Part shown: in pieces, positions 26,591-34,118 of the stretch
Layout of the letters: the number at the start of each line of letters is the position of its first letter
Position numbering within the stretch: position 1 is the stretch's first letter
Assembly (NCBI GenBank): GCA_963710135.1
Contig: CAVPYY010000003.1
Location: 124,001-188,000, forward strand
Length of the DNA stretch: 64,000 nucleotides
Source of the DNA: SG8-30 sp963710135
GTDB lineage: Bacteria > Pseudomonadota > Gammaproteobacteria > Steroidobacterales > Steroidobacteraceae
Direction of reading: 5' to 3'
The notes under the pieces: model-generated
Told to the model about the DNA's origin: nothing
Databases searched by the model: none
The model's input: the letters and a program-made list of their open reading frames with translations, nothing else
Made by a program: the position numbers and the translations under genes

Positions 26591-27787
26591 TCATGCGCTC
26601 CAGCTGCCCAACGAGGGCCCGGGGAACGTGTCCACCGCCTGCATGAGCGCCGAGACGAGCCCGCGCTCCTCCTCGGTCAACTCTGGCCGCCAGATGTCGA
26701 AGATCAGCACGATGCGCGTCTGCCCGGACGTGTTGCGCGCCTCGTGCTCGATGGTGTCGTCGAACACCCAGGCCTTGCCCTGCTGCCACTCGCGCTGGTC
26801 GTTGCCGACGCGCAGGTAGCAGCCGGGCGGGACCACGATCGGCAGGTGGCAGATCAGCCGCGCATTCACGAAGCCCGTGTGCGGCACGATGTGGGCGCCC
26901 GGGCGCAGGGCAGAGAACAGCACCGACGGCGTGCGGCCCGGTATGCGGGCAAGCGGCGCGTGCTCGAGCGCCGCCATGGTCCGCGGGCACAGCGCGGCGT
27001 TCTCGCTGACGGTCTTGCCATCCTTGACCAGGAAGAACGCGCTCCAGTCCTGGCTGTCGAGCAAGTTGTGCTCCGGGCGCGCTGGGCCCGCGCCGCCGGA
27101 CTGTATGTAAGGCACGAAGTTGCCGCCTTGCGCCAGCACCGACTCGAGCTCGGCACGGATGTCCGCCGTTGCGGCCTCGATCGGGTCGAGCCACGGAAAG
27201 ATCTCGCGCGGATAGAACTGCGTCTCTGGCAGCTCCGGAAACAGGTAGGCGCGCGGCTGCTGGATGTAGCGCTGCTTGCGGCCGGTGAGCAGGTCCAGGG
27301 AATGCGTGAAGCGGCTGCTCGAGGTCCGCTCGTCATAGCCGGCCTCGACCAGCTTGCCGTGCAGGTGCTCGTATATCTGCCGGTTGATGCGCTCGCGCTC
27401 GGCGGCGGCGCGCTGGACGGCCTTCGCGACCTCGCCAGGCAGATTCGGGACCCGCGCTCCCAGTTCGGCAGCCAGCCCGTAGAAAGCGACCGCGGTACGC
27501 AGGTCGCCCGTGCGGCTCAGGTCGTCACCCTTCATCACCAGGGCGCGCAGGTTGCGGGGGTCGAGCTCCAGCGCCCGGTCGACGGTGCGACGCGCTGCAG
27601 CGTGGTCCTGCTGGTGACGGTGCGTCATCGCTATCGCCACCCAGACGGACGAATCGGCCTGGCCGGATTCCACGATCTTCTCGAAGTGCTGCCTCGCGCC
27701 AGCAGGGTCGCCCGCCCGCAGCGCCGCCGCGCCGGCCTGCGCCAACGCCGCCAAGTCCGTTGCCGTGCTGTTGGCCGGGCCGTTCAT
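26591..27787 (-). CDS. TPR-containing aspartyl/asparaginyl beta-hydroxylase family protein
   Basis: The 398-residue protein has an N-terminal TPR region (about residues 10-115; AGDPAGARQHFEKIVESGQA, ARRTVDRALELDPRNLRAL) fused to an AspH/LpxO-type 2-oxoglutarate-Fe(II) dioxygenase domain. The iron site is visible as GAHIVPHTGFVNARLICHLP (first His) and VFDDTIEHEARN (second His). The preceding PRAYLFPELPETQFYPREIF is typical of bacterial AspH-like proteins. Substrates of this TPR class are not established; protein Asp/Asn residues or lipid A acyl chains are the known options in the superfamily. The ATG at 27787 is preferred over a longer frame. Confidence 0.85.
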   Translation of the reverse strand: MNGPANSTATDLAALAQAGAAALRAGDPAGARQHFEKIVESGQADSSVWVAIAMTHRHQQDHAAARRTVDRALELDPRNLRALVMKGDDLSRTGDLRTAVAFYGLAAELGARVPNLPGEVAKAVQRAAAERERINRQIYEHLHGKLVEAGYDERTSSSRFTHSLDLLTGRKQRYIQQPRAYLFPELPETQFYPREIFPWLDPIEAATADIRAELESVLAQGGNFVPYIQSGGAGPARPEHNLLDSQDWSAFFLVKDGKTVSENAALCPRTMAALEHAPLARIPGRTPSVLFSALRPGAHIVPHTGFVNARLICHLPIVVPPGCYLRVGNDQREWQQGKAWVFDDTIEHEARNTSGQTRIVLIFDIWRPELTEEERGLVSALMQAVDTFPGPSLGSWSA

Positions 27788-27800
27788 CACAGCACCGCCA

Positions 27801-28082
27801 CTAGTCGTCGACGCCCAGCGCAAAGCCCGCTTCCAGCTCGCGCTTCGAGTAGGTGCGGAAGGCGATCATGGTCTCGGACCCGGCGATGCCGTCCAGGCGA
27901 CGGATGCGGTCGGTGACCACCTTGGCCAGCGTGTCGTTGTCGCGCACGCGCACCACGGCCACGAGGTCCCACTGGCCAGCCACCGAGAACACCTCGCTCA
28001 CGCCGTCGGTCTCAGTCAGCGCTTCGGCGAGCTTCGTGACCTTGTCGGTCTCGGCCTTGATCATCACGAGTGCTGCAACCAT
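27801..28082 (-). CDS. Stand-alone Lrp/AsnC ligand-binding (RAM) domain protein
   Basis: This 93-residue protein comprises only the C-terminal alpha-beta sandwich of Lrp/AsnC regulators: VAALVMIKAETDKVTKLAEA, then GVSEVFSVAGQWDLVAVVRV (the Gly-Asp ligand turn) and LDGIAGSETMIAFRTYSK. There is no helix-turn-helix. Such small proteins form octamer-like rings and bind amino acids. It sits 13 bp upstream of the AspH-like gene on the same strand and downstream of kynA, so tryptophan or another amino acid could be a ligand; this is inference. Confidence 0.88.
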   Translation of the reverse strand: MVAALVMIKAETDKVTKLAEALTETDGVSEVFSVAGQWDLVAVVRVRDNDTLAKVVTDRIRRLDGIAGSETMIAFRTYSKRELEAGFALGVDD

Positions 28083-28148
28083 GGTGAACCTCCAACTGCG
28101 GGATGCCGGCGCGCGCCGGCCGCCTGCACGAGATGGTAACCGACTGGC

Positions 28149-28991
28149 CTAGATGGACGTACGCACCGAGATCAGTTCGGGAAAGAAGGTCTTCTGCAGC
28201 ACGTGTTCCAGATAGGCGACCCCGGCGGACCCGCCCGTGCCCTGCTTGAAGCCGATGATGCGCTCGACCGTCTTCAAATGTCCGAAGCGCCATTGCTGGA
28301 CGCGATACTCGAGGTCGACGAGCTTCTCGGCGAGTTCGTACAGGTCCCAGTGCCGGTCCGACTCCCGGTAGACCTTGAGCCACGCGGCCTCCACCCCGGG
28401 ATGCCCGGCATAGGGCTCGCGGAAGTCACGTTCGCGACGCTCCGCCGGGATGTCGAAGCCGCGCGCGGCCAGTAGTCTCAGCGCTTCGTCGTAGAGGCTC
28501 GGCTGTGCAAGCGTGCGCTCAAGAGTTGCATACGCTTCAGCATCGGCGGCATGGACTTCGATCATGCGCGCGTCCTTGGCGCCGAGCAGGAACTCCAACT
28601 GGCGGTACTGCCAGGACTGGAAGCCGGAACTGTGCCCGAGTGCATCGCGAAAGCGGGTGTAGTCAGCCGGCGTCATGGTGCCCAGCACGTCCCAGGACTG
28701 GATCATCTGCGCCTGGGTGCGCGCCACACGGGAGAGCATCTTGAAGGCCGGTTCCAGGTCGTCGATCCTGATCTGCTCGCGCGTCGCCATGAGTTCGTGC
28801 AGGCACAGCTTCAGCCACAGCTCGCTCGCCTGGTGAATGACGATGAACAGCATCTCGTCGTGCTGGCCCGACAGCGGCCGCTGCGCGCCGAGCAGCTTGT
28901 CGAGCTGCAGGTACTCGGAGTAGCTCATCTCGCGCCGGAAGTCCCAGTGGACCTCCTCCATCAGCGCGTCGAGCTTGCGGTCCTCGGCCAT
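28149..28991 (-). CDS. kynA: Tryptophan 2,3-dioxygenase
   Basis: The 280-residue heme enzyme converts tryptophan to N-formylkynurenine. Motifs: YSEYLQLDKLLGAQRPLSG, then HDEMLFIVIHQASELWLKL (substrate-site His), SSGFQSWQYRQLEFLLG, and WRFGHLKTVERIIGFKQGTG with the proximal heme His and the GTGGS loop. Its length matches the Xanthomonas-type enzyme. It begins two bases before the stop of the maiA-like gene on the same strand, so it is expressed with the isomerase and hydrolase genes. Kynureninase and formamidase are not in the window. Confidence 0.96.
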   Translation of the reverse strand: MAEDRKLDALMEEVHWDFRREMSYSEYLQLDKLLGAQRPLSGQHDEMLFIVIHQASELWLKLCLHELMATREQIRIDDLEPAFKMLSRVARTQAQMIQSWDVLGTMTPADYTRFRDALGHSSGFQSWQYRQLEFLLGAKDARMIEVHAADAEAYATLERTLAQPSLYDEALRLLAARGFDIPAERRERDFREPYAGHPGVEAAWLKVYRESDRHWDLYELAEKLVDLEYRVQQWRFGHLKTVERIIGFKQGTGGSAGVAYLEHVLQKTFFPELISVRTSI

Positions 28992-28993
28992 GT

Positions 28994-29647
28994 TCAGGAC
29001 GCCGGCTCGGCGTCGGGCTGCCGGTCGGGGTGTGCCTGCGCGAAGGCAGGCAACGACTCGAGATGCTCACAGATCCCGCAGAGCATCGGATAAGGCGCGA
29101 GGTCGCAGCTGAAGCGGCGGGCGTTGTACATCTGCGGCACCAGCAGCACGTCGGCGAGCGTCACGGCGCCGCCGAACAGGTGCAGGCCGTCGGTGGAGCT
29201 GCGCTCCGCCATCGCCTCCAGTCCGCGAAATCCTTCGGCAATCCAGTGCCCATACCAGCGCGAGACCTCCGCCGCTGGCTGCCCCAGGGGACCCTTCAGG
29301 TAGTTCAGCACGCGCAGGTTGTTCAACGGGTGGATGTCGCAGGCGATCGCCTGCGCCATCGAGCGAACCAGCGCGCGATCGCCCGGCTCTGCAGGCAGCA
29401 GCGGCGGGTCGGGGTGCGTCTCGTCGAGGTACTCGATGATCGCCAGGGACTGGCCGAGCACACGCCCTTCGTGCTCCAGCGCCGGAACCAGTCCTTGCGG
29501 ATTCATCGCGCGGTACGTCTCGCTGTGATGTTCACCCACTCCCCGCGCCAGGTGCACCGGCACGTGCTCCGCCGGCAGCTTCTTCAGGTTGAGCGCGATG
29601 CGCACCCGATAGGCCGCCGAGCTGCGATAGTAGGTGTAGAGCTTCAC
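28994..29647 (-). CDS. maiA: Zeta-class glutathione S-transferase: maleylacetoacetate or maleylpyruvate isomerase
   Basis: The 217-residue protein starts at GTG (VKLYTYYRSSAAYRVRIALN); the SSAAYRVRI segment holds the glutathione-binding Ser typical of zeta GSTs. NPQGLVPALEHEGRVLGQSLAIIEYLDE is the thioredoxin-fold cis-Pro and gamma-Glu site. The neighbour is an FAH-fold hydrolase of fumarylpyruvate size, so either homogentisate (maleylacetoacetate) or gentisate (maleylpyruvate) degradation is served. The GTGA overlap with that gene shows coupling. Confidence 0.88.
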   Translation of the reverse strand: MKLYTYYRSSAAYRVRIALNLKKLPAEHVPVHLARGVGEHHSETYRAMNPQGLVPALEHEGRVLGQSLAIIEYLDETHPDPPLLPAEPGDRALVRSMAQAIACDIHPLNNLRVLNYLKGPLGQPAAEVSRWYGHWIAEGFRGLEAMAERSSTDGLHLFGGAVTLADVLLVPQMYNARRFSCDLAPYPMLCGICEHLESLPAFAQAHPDRQPDAEPAS

Positions 29648-30354
29648 CGTCCGACGACTCCGTGCCGCAGCTCGCCGACGCCCTCCACCCCGCCGTGCAC
29701 CCGGTCGCCCGGCCGCAGCGGCCCGACGCCGGCGGGCGTGCCGGTGAAGATCAGGTCGCCCGGCGCCAGCGCACAATAGGTGGACAGCTCGGCAATGATC
29801 TCGGCCACGTTCCAGATCATGTCGGCCACGTCCGCCTGCTGCCGCAGTGTCCCGTTGACCTCGAGCCAGATCCTGCCCGCGCTGACGTGGCCGATGCGCT
29901 CCGCGGGCTGGATGGCGCTCACCGGCGCGGAGGAGTCGAAGCCCTTGGCCATGTCCCAGGGCCGGCCCTTGTCGCGCGCCGCGGCCTGCAGGTCGCGACG
30001 CGTCAGGTCGTTGCCGACGGCGTAGCCGTAGACGTGCTCGAGCGCCCGCCCCACGGGGATGTCGCTGCCGCCTGCGCCAAGCGCCACCACCAGCTCGATC
30101 TCGTGGTGCAGGTTGGCGGTCCGCGGCGGATACGACACGTCGGCACCCGGCAGGACGATCGCGTCGGCGGGCTTCATGAAGAAGAACGGCGGCTCGCGCT
30201 CCGGGTCCATGCCCATCTCGCGCGCGTGCTCGGCATAGTTGCGGGCGACGCAGAAGATGCGCCGAACGGCAAAGGGCTGCGCTGCACCGGCGATGGGCAC
30301 GCCCGGTGAGGCGACGTGATGGGGCGCGGAAGCGGGCACTGAGCGGTCCTTCAT
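29644..30354 (-). CDS. FAH-fold hydrolase, probably fumarylpyruvate hydrolase
   Basis: The protein has 236 residues. The core motif is VRRIFCVARNYAEHAREMG, then PFFFMKPADAIVLPG, NLHHEIELVVALG with the metal-binding Glu pair, YAVGNDLTRRDLQ and DLIFTGTPAGVGPLRPGD. The short single-domain form (no N-terminal SH3-like domain of fumarylacetoacetase) matches fumarylpyruvate hydrolases such as NagK. With the downstream isomerase it would finish ring-cleavage product breakdown to fumarate and pyruvate. The ring dioxygenase is not visible in the window. Confidence 0.85.
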   Translation of the reverse strand: MKDRSVPASAPHHVASPGVPIAGAAQPFAVRRIFCVARNYAEHAREMGMDPEREPPFFFMKPADAIVLPGADVSYPPRTANLHHEIELVVALGAGGSDIPVGRALEHVYGYAVGNDLTRRDLQAAARDKGRPWDMAKGFDSSAPVSAIQPAERIGHVSAGRIWLEVNGTLRQQADVADMIWNVAEIIAELSTYCALAPGDLIFTGTPAGVGPLRPGDRVHGGVEGVGELRHGVVGR

Positions 30355-30441
30355 TGGGCCAAGGGCCCACTATACCGCCCCGCCCGGCGCCGAAGCCGCG
30401 CGAGCCGCTACAATCACTGTACACCCCAGGCGGAGAGCCCG

Positions 30442-30714
30442 ATGCGCACCCCCTCAGCGGCCGACACTTCTCGCGCACATCCGCGGTTCCGGCAGATCCT
30501 GGCCGTGTGCGCGGCTGCCGCGGGGCTGACGCTGCTCGGCTGCGGCCAGACGGGACCGCTCTATCTGCCGGATGAGGGTGTCACCGCCCCGGTCACCATC
30601 CGTCCCGGGCCCACACCTGCAACCACGCCATCCGAGACCGAGCCCGAGCGTCCGGACGAGGAGCAGCCCAGGGCGGACGCAGCGGATCCGGCCATGCCCG
30701 AACCGTCACGGTGA
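30442..30714 (+). CDS. lptM: LPS-assembly lipoprotein LptM (YifL family)
   Basis: This 90-residue protein has an N-terminal signal with lipobox LTLLGC (Cys about residue 34), immediately followed by GQTGPLYLPDEG. The CGxxGPLYLP segment is the defining LptM/YifL motif, which helps the LptD-LptE translocon mature. The remainder is a Pro/Glu-rich tail of low complexity. The start has CGGAGAG upstream. It lies 7 bp ahead of polA. Confidence 0.85.
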   Translation: MRTPSAADTSRAHPRFRQILAVCAAAAGLTLLGCGQTGPLYLPDEGVTAPVTIRPGPTPATTPSETEPERPDEEQPRADAADPAMPEPSR

Positions 30715-30721
30715 ACCTCCG

Positions 30722-33472
30722 GTGACTGCCAAACCCACGCTCTGGCTGGTCGACGGTTCGTCCTATCTCTACCGCGCGTTTCACGCACTGCCGCCGCTGT
30801 CGACCAGTGGCGGACAACCGACCGGCGCCATCCTCGGCGTGCTCAACATGCTCAATCGCATGTTGAAGGAGGAGCAGCCGGCCCGGGTCGCGGTGGTGTT
30901 CGACGCGCCCGGCAAGACCTTCCGCGACGACCTGTTCGCGCAGTACAAGGCGCAGCGGCCGCCCATGCCGGACGACCTGCGCGCGCAGGTCGGCCCGCTG
31001 CTGGAGTGCGTCGAAGCGCTGGGCCTGCCGCTCTTGCGGATCGAGGGCGTCGAGGCGGACGACGTCATCGGCACGCTGGCCGCAAGAGCGGCAGCGGCGG
31101 GCATCGACACGGTGATCTCGACCGGCGACAAGGACATGGCGCAGCTGGTCGGCGATCGCGTCACGCTGGTCAACACCATGACCGGCTCCCGGCTCGACCG
31201 CCTAGGCGTGAAGGCGAAGTTCGACGTCCTGCCGGAGCAGATCGTCGACTACCTGGCGCTCGTCGGCGATACCTCGGACAACATTCCCGGCGTGCCCAAG
31301 GTGGGACCGAAGACCGCCGCCAAGTGGCTCAACCAGTACGGCACGCTGGATGCCATCGTGGCGCACGCCGAGGAGATCCCGGGCAAGGTCGGCGAGAGCC
31401 TGCGCGCCAACCTCGACCAGCTCGAGCTGTCGCGCGATCTCGCGACCATTCGCTGCGAGCTCGAGCTGCAGACGGACGTCGGCGAACTGGTGCCCGCTGC
31501 GCCCGACGTGGGCAGACTCCAGGCGCTCTACGCCGGGCTCGAACTGTCGTCGCTGCTCAGGCAACTTTCGTCCTCCGCGGATGCGGCCGCGGACGGGCCC
31601 GCGCCGGCGCCGGCGCCGGATCCGGCCGCGCCGGCTGCGCCGGCTGCACGGGGCAGCGTGCGGAGGGCGATTACCAGACAGTGCTGGACATGGCGGCGCT
31701 CGATGAATGGCTCGAGCGACTGCGCGCCGCCGAGCTGTTCGCGTTCGACACCGAGACCACCAGTCTCGATTACATGAAGGCGGAGATCGTCGGTGTCTCG
31801 TTCTGCGTCGAGCCCGGCGAGGCGGCCTACGTGCCGCTGGCGCACGACTACGCCGGCGCACCGGAGCAGCTCGGCCGCGAGGCCGTGCTGAAGAAGCTCA
31901 AGCCGCTGCTCGAAAGCGAGCAGCACGCCAAGCTCGGCCATCACCTCAAGTACGACGCGCACGTGCTGGCCAATCACGGCATTGCGCTCGCCGGCATGCG
32001 CTTCGACTCGATGCTCGAGTCCTACGTCCTCGACTCGACCGCCACGCGACACGACATGGACTCCTGCGCCAGGCGCTACCTGGGCCTCGAGACGATTCAC
32101 TACGAGGACGTGGCAGGCAAGGGCGCAAAGCAGATCCCGTTCAACCAGGTGCCGCTCGATACAGCCGCGCCCTACGCCGCCGAGGACGCCGACGTCACGC
32201 TCAGGCTGCACCGCGAACTGTGGCCGCGCCTCGAGGCCGAGCCGGCGCTGCGCGAGATCTACGAGCACGTCGAGCAGCCGCTGGTCGGCGTGCTGCTGCG
32301 CATGGAGCATCATGGCGTGCTGGTCGACCGCGACGTGCTGGTCAGGCAAGGCAAGGAAATCACCGCGAAGATCGGGGACCTGGAACAGAAGGCGCACGAA
32401 GCTGGCCGGCCAGCCGTTCAACCTCGACTCGCCCAAGCAGCTGCAGGAGATTCTGTTCGACAAGCTCGGCCTGCCGGCCCTGCGCAAGACTCCCAAGGGC
32501 CAGCCGTCGACCGCGGAGGACGTGCTCGAGGAACTCGCCGGCGACTACCCTTTGCCGCGAGTCATCCTCGACTACCGCGGGCTGGCCAAGCTCAAGTCGA
32601 CCTACACCGACAAGCTGCCGGGGCAGATCGACGAGCGCACGGGCCGGGTGCACACCTCGTATCACCAGGCGGTGGCCGTCACCGGCCGGCTGTCGTCCAG
32701 CGACCCGAACCTGCAGAACATCCCGATCCGGACGGCCGAAGGCCGGCGTATCCGCCAGGCCTTCATTGCGCCGCCGGGGCAGGTGCTGCTGGCCGCGGAC
32801 TATTCGCAGATCGAGCTGCGGATCATGGCGCACCTGTCCGGCGACGCCAGCCTGCTCAGGGCGTTCGCGGAGGACCGCGACATCCACCAGGCCACGGCGG
32901 CGGAGGTGTTCGGCCTCGAGCCCGACGCGGTCGGGCCGGACCAGCGCCGCGCAGCCAAGGCCATCAACTTCGGCCTGATCTACGGCATGTCGGCATTCGG
33001 GCTCGCGCGCCAGCTCGGGATCGACCGCGGCGCGGCGCAGGAGTACGTCGATCGTTACTTCGAGCGCTACCCTGGCGTGAAGGAGTACATGGACGACACG
33101 CGTGCAGCGGCGCGTGAACGCGGCTATGTCGAGACCGTCTTCGGCCGGCGCCTGTACCTGCCCGACATCCGCTCGCGCAATCGCCAGCAGCAGCAGTACG
33201 CCGAGCGCAGCGCCATCAATGCGCCGATGCAGGGCACCGCGGCCGACATCATCAAGCGGGCGATGATCGCCGTCGACCACTGGATCCAGTCCGAGCAGCC
33301 CGCCGCACGCCTGGTCATGCAGGTGCATGACGAGCTGGTGCTGGAGGTCGATGCGCGGCAGGCGGAGGCCGTCCGCGAGCGCGTGGTCGCCTTCATGAGC
33401 GGCGCCGCCGAACTCAAGGTTCCCCTCAAGGTGCAGGCAGGGAGCGGGCCGAACTGGGACGAGGCGCACTAG
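30722..33472 (+). CDS. polA: DNA polymerase I, two frameshifts
   Basis: After repair the protein is about 916 residues, normal for PolA. The 5'-nuclease domain (LWLVDGSSYLYRAFHALPPL to about 290) is followed by a low-complexity Ala/Pro linker, then the 3'-5' exonuclease domain with an intact DTETTSL motif, and the polymerase domain (LLAADYSQIELRIMAHLSGD, RRAAKAINFGLIYGMSAFGL, RLVMQVHDELVLEV). The frame loses a base at or shortly before about 31665 in GC-rich linker DNA and gains one at about 32400 (KAHE/LAGQPFNL). Both breaks are flanked by family sequence, and polA is usually important for growth, so sequencing error is likely. The start is GTG. Confidence 0.93.
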
Positions 33473-33526
33473 CAAGCGCTTTATTTTCAAAGACTTGCAG
33501 GCCCGTCCGGGCGGATCGACGGCCGC

Positions 33527-33554
33527 GGAACTTTGCCCGGGGACCCCCCTCTAA
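33527..33554 (+). promoter_or_regulatory. Sigma-E/AlgU-type promoter candidate downstream of polA
   Basis: GGAACTT at 33527-33533 is separated by 16 bp from TCTAA at 33550-33554. These match the -35 GGAACTT and -10 TCTGA/TCTAA elements of RpoE/AlgU-family promoters with correct spacing. The predicted start, about six bases later, coincides with the first hairpin of the structured RNA below. Confidence 0.6.
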
Positions 33555-33559
33555 TCCAT

Positions 33560-33671
33560 CGAGAGCGGCAACGCTCTCCCCGCTTCCCTCCCTGAGCGGG
33601 TGTACCCGGACAGCATCCCCAAGCCGGGTTCGTCAGGCCGGCGGTTCGCAAGGACCGCCGGCCATTTTCTT
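33560..33671 (+). ncRNA. Candidate small regulatory RNA at the ErsA/Spot 42 position (polA downstream)
   Basis: About 112 nt with four consecutive stem-loops and no open frame: GAGAGCG-GCAA-CGCTCTC (33561-33578); CCCGCT/AGCGGG (33579-33600) exposing the loop TCCCTCCCTG; ACCCGG/CCGGGT (33604-33629); and a 10-bp terminator stem. The pyrimidine loop could pair with Shine-Dalgarno sequences. E. coli Spot 42 and Pseudomonas ErsA lie next to polA, and ErsA is AlgU dependent, matching the promoter here. Primary sequence homology was not testable. Confidence 0.6.
33636..33671 (+). terminator. Strong intrinsic terminator after the sRNA candidate
   Basis: A perfect 10-bp stem, GGCCGGCGGT with ACCGCCGGCC, encloses an 8-base loop and is followed by ATTTTCTT. 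It is the last structured element before the EthD-domain gene. Confidence 0.88.
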
Positions 33672-33754
33672 GCCCCGAGCCACGCCGCTGGACATGCCCG
33701 CGAGGCGGCCCGTTATGCTGTGCCTGCGGTGGGGGCCGCGGCGGGGGTTCCACG

Positions 33755-34108
33755 ATGATCAAGTTGGTGCAGTGTCTGCGACGTCATCCGGACATGACGC
33801 CGGCAGACTTCCGCCGTCACTGGGAAGAGTACAAGCCGGCCTGGGAAGCGCTGGCCGCGCAGGCCGGCGCGCATCGCGTGATCTTCAGCCTGACCCTGGC
33901 GATCGACGCGAACGACCGGCTCGCGCTGCAGCGCGGCACCGCCGAGGCCTACGACGGCATGGTCGAGACCTGGGCCCGCGACGCGCAGGATCTCGAGGAG
34001 CGACTCGCCGACCCCGCCGCGCAAGCCGCGCGGGAGGAGATCCTGCGGATGCAGCACGAGTTTCTCGACCTGCCGCAGTGTTGCTTCTTCTTCGCCGCCG
34101 AGGACTGA
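33755..34108 (+). CDS. EthD-domain protein
   Basis: This 117-residue protein begins MIKLVQCLRRHPDMTPADFR followed by RHWEEYKPAW, the typical start of EthD-domain dimeric alpha-beta barrel proteins (hydrophobic strand, then F-x2-HW). The C-terminal strand ends CCFFFAAED. EthD proteins occur near monooxygenases or act as unknown accessory proteins. The start ATG is well placed behind a G-rich tract. It is convergent with the Pat-like gene, with an 8-10 bp gap. Confidence 0.85.
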   Translation: MIKLVQCLRRHPDMTPADFRRHWEEYKPAWEALAAQAGAHRVIFSLTLAIDANDRLALQRGTAEAYDGMVETWARDAQDLEERLADPAAQAAREEILRMQHEFLDLPQCCFFFAAED

Positions 34109-34118
34109 GGCCGGTCCG

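Noticed and set aside
26483..27916. 477-residue plus-strand frame opposite the AspH-like gene
   Set aside because: Low-complexity Arg/Gln/Asp translation; the minus-strand gene has clear TPR and AspH motifs.
31560..31665. Pro/Ala repeat in polA as a sign of gene fusion
   Set aside because: It lies in the normal linker between the 5'-nuclease and exonuclease domains; the frame break nearby is a one-base loss.
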